A stretch of DNA of 64,000 bases, taken from contig JAWLGU010000004.1 in NCBI GenBank assembly GCA_041690675.1, positions 34,841 through 98,840 on the forward strand, read 5' to 3'. Below are positions 1 through 8,366 of the stretch, in pieces. Both the position numbers and the translations under genes were made by a program. The notes beneath the pieces are model-generated. The model ran no database searches and was not told where the DNA came from. It worked only from the letters and a program-made list of their open reading frames with translations. Numbering within the stretch: the stretch's first letter is position 1; each line of letters starts with the position of its first letter. This stretch comes from UBA7803 sp041690675. GTDB lineage: Bacteria > Pseudomonadota > Gammaproteobacteria > Pseudomonadales > Azotimanducaceae.

Positions 1-2452
1 GCTCTTCCTGACGCACCGCGTTGCGGAAATCCGGATCCACGACGTGCTCGGAAGCCTTCAGCACATCCTCCACCAGGGGGTCCCACACCAGTGAACCGTC
101 CTCCTGCTCGGAGACCACCCGGTTCTGAATCAGATCGTCGACGAAGCGATTGAACAGCCGGGCGTCGAAGAACTCCGGCGCGTTCAAGCCGTAGAGGCGG
201 GAGATCTTCTGCGCCACGTCGTGACTGCGCTGCTGCAGGGACGATCGCGTGTGGGTGGCCTGGCCGGCGTGAAACAGCAGGCCGACGACGATGTACAGGC
301 GTTCCAGCGTGGGCATGATCAGCTCGGCCAGCAGCCGCAGCTGGCCATGCTCCCGGGCGTTCGCGGGCGGCGCCGCATAGCCCCCTCCAGCGGCCTGCAC
401 CAGCAGCCCGCACTGCACCATGTGGTCGAGCCAGCGCGGCACGGCGTCGGCGGTTTCCGGAGACTGCAGCTCGTCGGCGATGTACGGGAAGACGGTGGCG
501 GACATGCGATTGAGCGCCGCCAGGCTGGCGGGCCGTCGGCGATTGCGAGTCAGGCAGGCGAGGAGAGACGGCAGCGCCAGCACGTGGACCACGTTGTTGC
601 GGTACCAGGTCATCAACACCGCCGCGAAGGGTGTATGGCTCAGCACGTCGCCGTACGCATGGGTCTCTCGGGTGAGCATGCCCAGGGACTCTACCCGGCG
701 AACCAGCTCCTGGGGCGTGGCCTCGGGCAGCGTGTAGTCGTGATGGGGAGCATCCCGCCGCAGCAGAGTGAGATAGCACTCGAGCTGAGCGAGCAGCGAG
801 GTCTCCTCGACGGCGATGCGCGGCGTGCTCAGGGTGACCAGCGCCACCAGGTTGACGGCGTTGACGGCGGCGCTGGCGTTGATCCGGCTCATGATCTCCC
901 GCCCCAGCGTCACCGCTGCGTCGCCCGGGTCGGAGCGGTCCAGGCCGGCGCTCTCGAGCCACGGACCGAGGCGCAGCGGCCGGCCGATCTTCACGTCCAC
1001 CGCGCCGAAGTTCTGGCGAATCAGGCGCAGGCTGCGGAACACGTCCGTCAGGGATTCCCGCTTCTTCTCCGCTCCCTTCAGCTCGTCCAGATAGCTGCCG
1101 GCCTCCACCAGCTTCTCGTAGCCCACGTACACGGGCAGCAGCGCCAGGGGCCGGGGCACGCCGCGCCGATGATGCTCGAGGGTCATCTTCAGCAGCCCCA
1201 CCCGGGCCGGCAGCAGGCGGCCGGTGCGCGTCCGTCCACCTTCGGGGAAGAACTCCACGCTGTGTCCGCGGCGGTAGACCTGGTAGAGATACTCCGCGAA
1301 CACCGCGGCGTAGAGCGGGTCGTCGCGGAAGCTGCGGCGCATGAAGAACGCGCCACCGCGACGCAGGATGCTGCCGAGGATCGGCTGGTTGAGGTTATCG
1401 CCCGCGGCGATGTGGGGAATCATCAATCCGTGCTGAAACAGCAGATACGACAGCAACAGATAATCCAGGTGGCTGCGGTGCGAGGGCACGTAGATCAGGG
1501 TGTGGGTGTCGGCGATCTCCATGAGACGCTCGCGGCCGTGAAAGGCGACGCCCTGGTAGATGCGGTTCCAGAACCAGCGGAGCAGCCGTTCGAGAACGCG
1601 GATGGTCGGGTAGGACAGGTTCGACGGGATCTCCCTGGCATAGCGGCGAGCCCGCTTCTCCAGGCGCGCGCGTGCCGCCGGATCGCTCTCCAGCTCGATC
1701 TCCGCCCGCACGCTGCGGCTCAGCAGAATCTGCCGGGTGAGGGTGCGCTGGTGGGAGATGTCCGGCCCCATGGTGGCCACCCGCTGGTTACGCAGGCGGA
1801 CGCGCAGCAGGCGCGCGGCGCGGCGAAGCATGCGCTGACCGTCGGCGCCTCCGGCGAGTTCCTGGAGTGGCAGCGGCTGACCGAAGTGGACCACGATGTC
1901 CTTGCGCGACAGGAGCAGGTTCACCAGGCGCTTCAGCCGCGAGGTAACGGCCCAGTTTTCCGAAAGGATCAGCCGGAACACGGATCCTTCCCGGTTGGGC
2001 GACCGGCCCCAGTAGATGCCTACGGGCACGATGGCGCCGGGCAGCGGCTGTTCCGCCTGGCCCACCTGCTCGAGCAGATCCACCATGCGGCTCGAGTAGC
2101 TGGCCATCGTATTGCGCCGGAACCAGCCGTGGGAGGCGCGACGCAGGAAGAAGAAGCGTCGCTCCTCGTGAACGTTACCCACCTCCAGTGGCTGCAGGGG
2201 CCCCGGGAGGCCCAGTTCCTCGGTGACCAGATCCAGGACGATGAGGTCGGACAGCGAGCGGTTTTCCAGAACGTACAGGAGGGGCGCGGCGGCGCGGTCG
2301 CCGCCGGCTTCACCGCCGCCGCAGGCGGCGCGGGCGCCGCAGGCGCAGGCGACGAGCTGATCCGGATCGAGGCCCGCCTTGCGCGGTTCGATGAGGGCGC
2401 CGATGAGCCACCGGTCGACCCGGTACAGTACCCGCTTCAGCCGTTGCAGCAT
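1..2452 (-). CDS. plsB: Glycerol-3-phosphate 1-O-acyltransferase PlsB (3' end cut by window)
   Basis: Inner-membrane enzyme that acylates sn-glycerol-3-phosphate at position 1, the first step of phospholipid synthesis. The frame is open from an ATG at 2452 to the window edge (817 codons). The E. coli protein is 807 aa, and similarity to it runs almost to the edge, so only a short C-terminal tail should be missing. The acyltransferase block HRSHLDY lies at about residues 325-331 and the phosphate-binding block FFPEGGRTRTG near residue 400. The N-terminus carries a low-complexity Cys/Ala/Gly stretch (about residues 35-55) not expected in PlsB. It starts 21 bp after the gspD stop on the same strand, so it is probably the last gene of the map-to-plsB string. 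The start codon has only a weak ribosome site. Confidence 0.93.
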   Translation of the reverse strand, partial: MLQRLKRVLYRVDRWLIGALIEPRKAGLDPDQLVACACGARAACGGGEAGGDRAAAPLLYVLENRSLSDLIVLDLVTEELGLPGPLQPLEVGNVHEERRFFFLRRASHGWFRRNTMASYSSRMVDLLEQVGQAEQPLPGAIVPVGIYWGRSPNREGSVFRLILSENWAVTSRLKRLVNLLLSRKDIVVHFGQPLPLQELAGGADGQRMLRRAARLLRVRLRNQRVATMGPDISHQRTLTRQILLSRSVRAEIELESDPAARARLEKRARRYAREIPSNLSYPTIRVLERLLRWFWNRIYQGVAFHGRERLMEIADTHTLIYVPSHRSHLDYLLLSYLLFQHGLMIPHIAAGDNLNQPILGSILRRGGAFFMRRSFRDDPLYAAVFAEYLYQVYRRGHSVEFFPEGGRTRTGRLLPARVGLLKMTLEHHRRGVPRPLALLPVYVGYEKLVEAGSYLDELKGAEKKRESLTDVFRSLRLIRQNFGAVDVKIGRPLRLGPWLESAGLDRSDPGDAAVTLGREIMSRINASAAVNAVNLVALVTLSTPRIAVEETSLLAQLECYLTLLRRDAPHHDYTLPEATPQELVRRVESLGMLTRETHAYGDVLSHTPFAAVLMTWYRNNVVHVLALPSLLACLTRNRRRPASLAALNRMSATVFPYIADELQSPETADAVPRWLDHMVQCGLLVQAAGGGYAAPPANAREHGQLRLLAELIMPTLERLYIVVGLLFHAGQATHTRSSLQQRSHDVAQKISRLYGLNAPEFFDARLFNRFVDDLIQNRVVSEQEDGSLVWDPLVEDVLKASEHVVDPDFRNAVRQEE

Positions 2453-2473
2453 GAGATCCGCGGCGTCCGGAGA

Positions 2474-4399
2474 TCAGGGGCGGCCCCGGAACAGCTCCTC
2501 CGGTGGCACGTCGCCGCTGCGGGAGCGGATCTCCACTTCCCAGACATCGTCGTACTTCCGGTTGGTGACCTGATCCGCCTCCGCCTTGTTGCGGATCACC
2601 GTGGGGCGCAGGAAGACGAGCAAGTTGCGTTTGGTGTGGTTCTTGGTGGTGGAGCGGAACAGGTGGCCGAGCACCGGAATGTCGCCGAGCAGCGGCACCT
2701 TTCTGACGCTGTCGTTGATGTCGTCCTGAATGAGCCCGCCCAGCACGATGGTCTGGCGGTCGTCGGCCAGGATGGTGTTCTCCACCGTGCGCTTGGAGGT
2801 CACCACGTCGGAGAACGCATCGGCGCCGATGGCGCTCTCCACCACGTTCGTGATCTCCAGGCCCACTTCCAGGCTCACCGCAGTGTCCTCGTGGATATGA
2901 GGGGTGACGGTGAGTTGAAGGCCCACGTCCTCGCGCTGAATGGTGGTGAAGGGGTTGGTGGCGCCTTCGCCCGTGGTGGTGAAGGTGCCGGTGCGGAACG
3001 GTACCTCGTTGCCCACGACGATCTTCGCCTCCTGGTTGTCCAGGGTCAGAATGCTCGGGGTGGAAAGCAGGTTGGCATCGGAGTTCGTGGCCAGTGCCCG
3101 CACCACCGCGCCGAAGGACAGATCGCCGGCATCGATCCTGGCAGCGGCCAGAGTGGGGCTGTCGAGGGATGCCAGGCCGGAAAGCACGTCCACCTGTCCG
3201 GCCTCCCCGACGATGTTGTCCAGGAGGCTCGAGATCACCCCGTCCAGGGTGGTGGAGACCAGGGGAACGGTGTTGCCGCTCTCGTCCGCGGCCGCCATCT
3301 CCACGCCGATCTGGGACGTGTCGGTGATGGAGACCTCGACGATGGCGGCCTCGATCAGCACCTGGGTGCGGCGGATGTCCAGGCGGTCGAGGATGTCCTG
3401 AATCTCGTTCATCACCCCCGGATCGGCCCGGACCACGATGGCGTTCAGGCTGTCGTCGGCCCGGATCATGGTCTCCGGCCGTGCGGCCTCCTCGCCGTTG
3501 CCCCCGCGCTCCGCATCCACCATGCCCTCCAGCAGCTCCGCCACCTTGGTGGCGTCCGCGTACTTGAGGTAGATGACCTGGGTGCCGCCGGTGACCGTGG
3601 CGGGCTGGTCGAGCTTCTCCACCAGCTTGAGGATTTCGGCGACGGGCCGGGGTTTGCCCCGCAGCACCAGGGAGTTGTTGCGCTCGTTGGCGATCACCTG
3701 GATGCGCTGGGGGCCGGTGGCGCCGCGGCCGAGCTGATCCGGGGCCATCATTTCCAGCATCGCCACGACGCTGCCAACGAAGGCCTCCTTCAGCGGCACC
3801 ACGACGATTTCGTCCTCGTCCGCCACGTCGATCTGCTCGATGATGCGCATCATTCGCAGAATGTTGTCGGCGTGATCGCTGATGATGACGACATTGGGGT
3901 TGGCGACGGCGGCGATGTGTCCGTACTGGGGAATCAGGGGACGCAGAATCTTCACCAGCTCGGCGGATTCGACGTTCTGAGCGGGCACGACCCGGGTGAC
4001 CAGCTCTTCCGGGGGCAGCCGGCTCAGTCCGCCCTCCGCTCCCGGGCTCTGCTTGGCTGTGGCCATCTGCTGGATGCGGATGACGCTGCCGGAGGGCACG
4101 GCGGTCCAGTTGTGAACCCGCAGCACCGACAGGAACAGCTCATAGACGGCGTCGGCGGTCATGGGCGTGCTGGAGATCACCGTGACGCTGCCCTTGATGC
4201 GCGGATCCACCACGAATGTCTTGCCGGTGATCTCCGCCACCTGAGCGACGAACTCGCTCAGATCGGCGTTCTTGATGTTGATCTTCCAGGTCTGGGAAGC
4301 GGCCGGTTCTTCCGCCGCCCAACTGCCGGTGGCGGCCGGCACCAGGAGCAGCAGACCCATCAGCATCGCAGCCAGGCTTCGCGCTTTCGTTGTCATCAT
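2474..4399 (-). CDS. gspD: Type II secretion system secretin GspD
   Basis: Outer-membrane secretin that forms the exit channel of the type II secretion system. The 641-aa product has a signal peptide ending near residue 29 (SWAAEE). An N0 domain (about 37-105) begins INIKNADLSEFVAQV. N1-N3 repeats follow (about 130-330), with RIQVIANERNNSLVLRG-type segments, then the secretin domain (about 390-600) with VPFRTG and VGLQLTVTPHI. The C-terminal tail may be the pilotin-binding S-domain. Its ATG overlaps the gspC stop by 4 bases (ATGA), so the two are translationally coupled. Only gspN, gspC and gspD are here; the pseudopilin, ATPase and platform genes must lie elsewhere if the system is complete. 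Confidence 0.95.
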   Translation of the reverse strand: MMTTKARSLAAMLMGLLLLVPAATGSWAAEEPAASQTWKINIKNADLSEFVAQVAEITGKTFVVDPRIKGSVTVISSTPMTADAVYELFLSVLRVHNWTAVPSGSVIRIQQMATAKQSPGAEGGLSRLPPEELVTRVVPAQNVESAELVKILRPLIPQYGHIAAVANPNVVIISDHADNILRMMRIIEQIDVADEDEIVVVPLKEAFVGSVVAMLEMMAPDQLGRGATGPQRIQVIANERNNSLVLRGKPRPVAEILKLVEKLDQPATVTGGTQVIYLKYADATKVAELLEGMVDAERGGNGEEAARPETMIRADDSLNAIVVRADPGVMNEIQDILDRLDIRRTQVLIEAAIVEVSITDTSQIGVEMAAADESGNTVPLVSTTLDGVISSLLDNIVGEAGQVDVLSGLASLDSPTLAAARIDAGDLSFGAVVRALATNSDANLLSTPSILTLDNQEAKIVVGNEVPFRTGTFTTTGEGATNPFTTIQREDVGLQLTVTPHIHEDTAVSLEVGLEITNVVESAIGADAFSDVVTSKRTVENTILADDRQTIVLGGLIQDDINDSVRKVPLLGDIPVLGHLFRSTTKNHTKRNLLVFLRPTVIRNKAEADQVTNRKYDDVWEVEIRSRSGDVPPEELFRGRP

Positions 4400-5346
4400 T
4401 GTTGAAGCGAGGCGGTCACGAAGAACCGCCGCGTCCCCCGCTGTACTTCGAGACGGGCCGACCCTTGGGCCAGCACGTTGTCCATTTCCAGTCGGTCCTG
4501 CTCGAGATCGCCGACGGGTCGGCCGTTGACGGAAAGAATCACGTCCCCCGGCTGCAGGCCAGTTTGACTGAGGTACGGTGACTGGGCAAGGTTGCCGAGC
4601 CGGTAGCCTTCTGCCGCGCCATCGGCGACGGCGCTCACTCCCAGCGACTGCAGGGTCCCGGCCGGATCCTGTTCCAGCCGTTCCCGGTACTCGTCGACGA
4701 GCGCCCGCACCGACTGCTCGTCCGGCGTGGCCTCGTCCGGGGGCGGTTCCATGGCCGCATCCTCGAATTCGTCAGGCAGGGGTTCCATGACCGGCTCGTC
4801 GAAGCCCGCCTCCGGCTCGGGCAATGTGGCTCGCGCGGCGATGGCCGCGCTGCCGGTGGGGAAATGCAGGGTTTCTCGGATACCCGCCCGGCGCAGCACC
4901 ACGTGGGTGGGATGCACTTCGAGCAGGGCCGCGTTACCGGGAACGTCCTCGCCCACGGTGTAGAGCTGACCCGGCTTGCCCCGCTGGGCGATGATGGCGG
5001 CGGAATTCTCCGGCCGGTCGGCCACGAACACCCCCAGCAGCTCCAGCGGCAGCTGGGTGGCCACCGCCGGGGCCTCCGCCACCTGAGCGCCGCCGGACTC
5101 CGCGGCGCCGAACAGGTTGCTGGCGAGAATGGCGTTCACGTCCACCGGGGGAGTGGAAGACTGCGCGGTCGCCGACCGCGCGTCCGTCACCGGTCCCGTG
5201 GGCGGAGGCGACAGGAAGTAGAGCACGCTGGTGGCCAGGGTGTAGGCGATGGCCGCCACCATGAGCCAGCGCGCCGGCACGGCGAGCTTCGCTGCGAGGT
5301 CATGCACTTGTTGGCTCCGCGGATGGCCGGTGCGTCTTGCTAACAC
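4396..5346 (-). CDS. gspC: Type II secretion system inner-membrane protein GspC
   Basis: Bitopic inner-membrane protein that couples the secretin GspD to the inner-membrane platform. A GTG at 5346 is chosen (316 aa) because AGGA lies 5 nt upstream, inside the gspN stop region; a TTG at 5373 in the same frame would add 9 residues and overlap gspN. There is one transmembrane helix at about residues 28-48 (MVAAIAYTLATSVLYFL), then the homology region (about 75-150, with LLGVFVADRPENSAAI), an acidic Pro/Glu-rich linker (about 165-215) and a C-terminal PDZ domain (about 245-316, GLQPGDVILSVNGRPV). The PDZ-type C-terminus, rather than a coiled coil, is the commoner GspC form. It overlaps gspD by 4 bp. 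Confidence 0.9.
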   Translation of the reverse strand: MLARRTGHPRSQQVHDLAAKLAVPARWLMVAAIAYTLATSVLYFLSPPPTGPVTDARSATAQSSTPPVDVNAILASNLFGAAESGGAQVAEAPAVATQLPLELLGVFVADRPENSAAIIAQRGKPGQLYTVGEDVPGNAALLEVHPTHVVLRRAGIRETLHFPTGSAAIAARATLPEPEAGFDEPVMEPLPDEFEDAAMEPPPDEATPDEQSVRALVDEYRERLEQDPAGTLQSLGVSAVADGAAEGYRLGNLAQSPYLSQTGLQPGDVILSVNGRPVGDLEQDRLEMDNVLAQGSARLEVQRGTRRFFVTASLQQ

Positions 5347-5353
5347 GCTGATC

Positions 5354-6076
5354 CTAAAAGAGTTGTTCCTCAACCTCTAGCACCACTTCATGGTCGGGGT
5401 GAGAACCGGGCCAAGAGTTCCCTGCCAGCCGGGTCATCATCTTCGTGACGCCGATCCACAGGAAGCCGTTCTCCTGCAGCCGGGCCCGCAACAGCGGCGT
5501 CTGGCCGCCCTCGGGAAACACCACGGCTTCGAGCCCATCGCCCAGGTAGGCCACCAGCGGCGGCAGCCGGGCCGAGTGGTCGCGCCCGGAGAGCCGGTAG
5601 CGCACCGGTCCGCCGGCCCAGCTCACGCTGCCGGCTGCGGTTCCCGCACGACTCTGCTGCAGATCGTAGGGCACCTGCAGCTGCAGGCTCTGCAGGGTCA
5701 GATCGCCGGCGATGGCGATGTCGTAGGGCGCCAGCCAGCGATTGGCGAACGAGGACGCCGCGTGCCCGTCCAGCACCGCCTCGGCGGTGCCCGGACCGAG
5801 TTGAACGGTCCCGCTGAGGTCGTGCTCCGCCCCGGTGAGGCTGACATGATATCCCAGGGCTCCCTGCAGAAGAGTGAGGGGTCGAAACCGCCAGCTGATC
5901 CGGCCGGCCCGCTGCTTCGCCAGGTAGAGGTCGGCGCTGCCTTTCCACACCGTCCCGGCGGGCTCCAGCAGATCCATGCCGGTCCCCGTGAGAGGCGGGC
6001 GCAGCAGACTCGCCGGCGCAAACGCCACGGCGAACGCGACGAACAGCAGAGCACCGATCAGCAGGGTCCTGATCAT
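5354..6076 (-). CDS. gspN: Type II secretion system protein GspN
   Basis: 240-aa accessory protein of the type II secretion system, present in only some systems. An N-terminal hydrophobic anchor (IRTLLIGALLFVAFAVAFAP) precedes a mostly beta, periplasmic domain. Features typical of the family are the PPLTGTGMDLLEPAGTVWKG segment after the anchor and repeated LxLLQGxLGY-type strands. The ATG at 6076 overlaps the dapE stop (ATGA), so this secretion gene is translationally coupled to lysine biosynthesis genes. Family assignment rests on position before gspC and the conserved N-terminal half; the sequence is otherwise poorly conserved. Confidence 0.82.
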   Translation of the reverse strand: MIRTLLIGALLFVAFAVAFAPASLLRPPLTGTGMDLLEPAGTVWKGSADLYLAKQRAGRISWRFRPLTLLQGALGYHVSLTGAEHDLSGTVQLGPGTAEAVLDGHAASSFANRWLAPYDIAIAGDLTLQSLQLQVPYDLQQSRAGTAAGSVSWAGGPVRYRLSGRDHSARLPPLVAYLGDGLEAVVFPEGGQTPLLRARLQENGFLWIGVTKMMTRLAGNSWPGSHPDHEVVLEVEEQLF

Positions 6077-7227
6077 GAGCGTTCGCGGCTGAGCAGGCGC
6101 TCGAGCACGCGCTGATACACCCGCGCCAGCGGCTCCAGGTCGTCGAGGGCCACCCGCTCGTCCACCTTGTGGATCGTCTCGTTGCAGGGGCCCAGTTCCA
6201 CCACGTGACAGCCGGTGGGGGCGATGAAGCGGCCGTCGGAGGTGCCGCCGGACGTGGACAGTTCCGGGTCCCGGCGCAGAACGTCCCGCACGCTGGCGGC
6301 GACCGCGTCGATCAGCGGACCGTCGGGGGTGAGGAACGGCTCCCCGGACAACGACCACTCGATGCGGTAACGCAGACCGTGGCGGTCCAGGATCTCCTTC
6401 ACCCGCTGCTGGAGGCCCTCGGTCGTCTGTTCCGTGCAGAAGCGGAAGTTGAAGGCGAGGGTGAGGGTGCCGGGAATGACGTTGTTGGCGCCGCTGCCCG
6501 CGGCGATGGACGACGCCTGCCAGCTCGTGGGAGGGAACCGCTCGTTGCCCTCGTCCCAGCGGATTTCCGCGAGCTCGGCCAGCGCCGGCGCCAGCCGATG
6601 GATGGGGTTGTCGGCCAGCTCCGGATACGCCACGTGCCCCTGCACGCCCAGTACCTGCAGGGTGCCGTTGAGGGAGCCGCGCCGGCCGATGCGAACGGTG
6701 TCCCCCAGCTCCCGTCCCGAGGAGGGCTCCCCCACCAAGCAGTAATCCGCCCGAACCCCCTCGGCCTGCAGCGCGGCGATCACCGCCCGGGTGCCGTCGG
6801 TGGCCGGGCCTTCCTCGTCGCTGGTGATCAGGAAGGCGATGCGCGCCGGGTGGTCGGGATGCTCGTCCAGAAACCGCTCCGTGGCCACCACCATGGCGGC
6901 CAGGCTCGACTTCATGTCCGCGGCGCCGCGACCGTAGAGGTAGCCGTCTCTCACGGTGGGCTCGAAGGGCGGTGACGACCAGTCGTCCTCGGGCCCGGGG
7001 GGCACCACGTCGGTGTGCCCCGCGAAGACGAACAGCGGGCCATGGGAGCCGCGGCTGGCCCACAGGTTGCTGACCGCTGCGAAGGGCATGTCCCGGCAGA
7101 TGAACCCGGCCCGCTCCAGGCGCTGCCTGAGCAGCACCTGACAGCCGTGATCGTCCGGCGTCACGCTGGGCCGGCGCATCAGCTCGCAGGTGAGCGCCAG
7201 CACTGAGTTGTCGGAACGATCGGTCAC
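6073..7227 (-). CDS. dapE: Succinyl-diaminopimelate desuccinylase DapE
   Basis: Zinc M20-family hydrolase that converts N-succinyl-LL-2,6-diaminopimelate to LL-diaminopimelate and succinate. A GTG at 7227 is used (384 aa). It lies 2 nt after the dapD stop and gives an N-terminus that aligns with other DapE proteins (E. coli 375 aa). Metal and catalytic motifs are all visible: FVFAGHTDVVPPG (His ligand), GRGAADMKSSLA (Asp), SDEEGPATDG (catalytic Glu and Glu ligand), VGEPSS (Glu) and CNETIHKVDE (His). It is part of dapC-dapD-dapE, the succinylase branch of lysine/meso-DAP synthesis, and overlaps gspN by 4 bp downstream. Confidence 0.96.
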   Translation of the reverse strand: MTDRSDNSVLALTCELMRRPSVTPDDHGCQVLLRQRLERAGFICRDMPFAAVSNLWASRGSHGPLFVFAGHTDVVPPGPEDDWSSPPFEPTVRDGYLYGRGAADMKSSLAAMVVATERFLDEHPDHPARIAFLITSDEEGPATDGTRAVIAALQAEGVRADYCLVGEPSSGRELGDTVRIGRRGSLNGTLQVLGVQGHVAYPELADNPIHRLAPALAELAEIRWDEGNERFPPTSWQASSIAAGSGANNVIPGTLTLAFNFRFCTEQTTEGLQQRVKEILDRHGLRYRIEWSLSGEPFLTPDGPLIDAVAASVRDVLRRDPELSTSGGTSDGRFIAPTGCHVVELGPCNETIHKVDERVALDDLEPLARVYQRVLERLLSRERS

Positions 7228-7229
7228 GG

Positions 7230-8267
7230 TCAGTTGTGGGCGTGGAGAGATTCGTTCAGCTCGATGGCGCGGCGGTTGGTGCGGCACTCGATGCGTCCGT
7301 TGCTGCTGTTGCGAATGAACAGCATGTCGGAGCCCCCCGCGAGCTCCCGCGCCTTCACGGTCTTCACCACCTCGCCGCGCTCGTCCAGCACCGTCACCCG
7401 GGTTCCGGCGGTGACGTAGAGGCCGGCTTCGATGGTGCATCGATCGCCCAGGGGAATGCCGGTGCCGGCGTTGGCGCCGATGAGGCAGTTGCTGCCGATG
7501 GTGATGCGGATGTCCCCACCACCCGACAACGTTCCCATGGTGCTGGAGCTGCCTCCCAGGTCGCTGTGGGCACCCACCACCACACCCTGGGATATGCGGC
7601 CCTCCACCATGTTGGGCCCCAGGGCGCCGGCATTGAAGTTGACGAACCCCTCGTGCATGACCGTCGTGCCTTCGCCCAGATAGGCGCCCAGACGGATGCG
7701 CGACGCGTCGGCGATGCGCACGCCTGAGGGAACGACGTAGTTGGTCATGCGGGGGAATTTGTCCACGCTGACCACCTCCAGGTGCTCGCCCCGCAGCCGC
7801 GCTTCGAGCAACGCCTGGTCCAGCTCGGCCGGGTCGATGGCACCCGCGGAGGTCCAGGCCACGTTGGGCAGGTGAGCGAAGATGCCGTCCAGGTTCAGGG
7901 TGTTGGGCAGCGCCAGTCGGTGGGACATGAGGTGCAGCTTCAGGTACGCGGCTTCGGTGCTGTCGATGGCCACGTCCTGATCCAGGCGCACCGCGCAGAG
8001 CCGCTGATCCGTGTTCAGCAGGGATCGGTAACGGGCCGACAGCTCGGCGCCGCCGGCGGCGTCGCCGAGAGCCACGACGAATCGCTCGACGGCTTCCGGA
8101 TCCACGACGCTGGAACCGCTGGCGAAATGACTCACGACGACCTCGGCCACGGCGACGTCCGGGCGCTGGAGGGGCGCGGGAAAGTAACAGTCGATGGTGG
8201 CGCCGCGGGAGTTCGCGCGAGTGATGCCGATGGCGAACGCGAACACGGCGTGATCCTGGTCGGCCAT
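7230..8267 (-). CDS. dapD: 2,3,4,5-tetrahydropyridine-2,6-dicarboxylate N-succinyltransferase DapD
   Basis: Left-handed beta-helix acyltransferase that succinylates tetrahydrodipicolinate in the DAP/lysine pathway. The start is the ATG at 8267, preceded by AGGAG with normal spacing, giving 345 aa; the frame runs 31 codons further upstream but without a ribosome site. The length and the N-terminal region match the longer Pseudomonas/actinobacterial-type DapD rather than the 274-aa E. coli type. Hexapeptide repeats fill about residues 170-300, with GAYLGEGTTVMHEGFVNFNAG and GVVVGAHSDLGGSSSTMGTL as conserved blocks. It is followed at 2 nt by dapE and preceded by dapC about 100 bp upstream. Confidence 0.95.
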   Translation of the reverse strand: MADQDHAVFAFAIGITRANSRGATIDCYFPAPLQRPDVAVAEVVVSHFASGSSVVDPEAVERFVVALGDAAGGAELSARYRSLLNTDQRLCAVRLDQDVAIDSTEAAYLKLHLMSHRLALPNTLNLDGIFAHLPNVAWTSAGAIDPAELDQALLEARLRGEHLEVVSVDKFPRMTNYVVPSGVRIADASRIRLGAYLGEGTTVMHEGFVNFNAGALGPNMVEGRISQGVVVGAHSDLGGSSSTMGTLSGGGDIRITIGSNCLIGANAGTGIPLGDRCTIEAGLYVTAGTRVTVLDERGEVVKTVKARELAGGSDMLFIRNSSNGRIECRTNRRAIELNESLHAHN

Positions 8268-8366
8268 GGTCAGCTCCTGAAAACGGCGACGCACCCTACC
8301 ACACGCGGGGCTTTCGTGGGAGCGGTTGGGTGAAACCGCGGCCGCGGGTGGCGTCCCCATCAGCTC

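Noticed and set aside
221..4405. Very long open frame (about 1,394 codons) on the plus strand
   Set aside because: It is the antisense shadow of plsB and gspD. The product is His/Gln/Gly-rich with no domain, while the minus strand gives clear PlsB and GspD. Similar antisense frames over dnaE (25716-30284, minus) and over mutS and the oxidase gene (42020-44557, plus) were rejected for the same reason.
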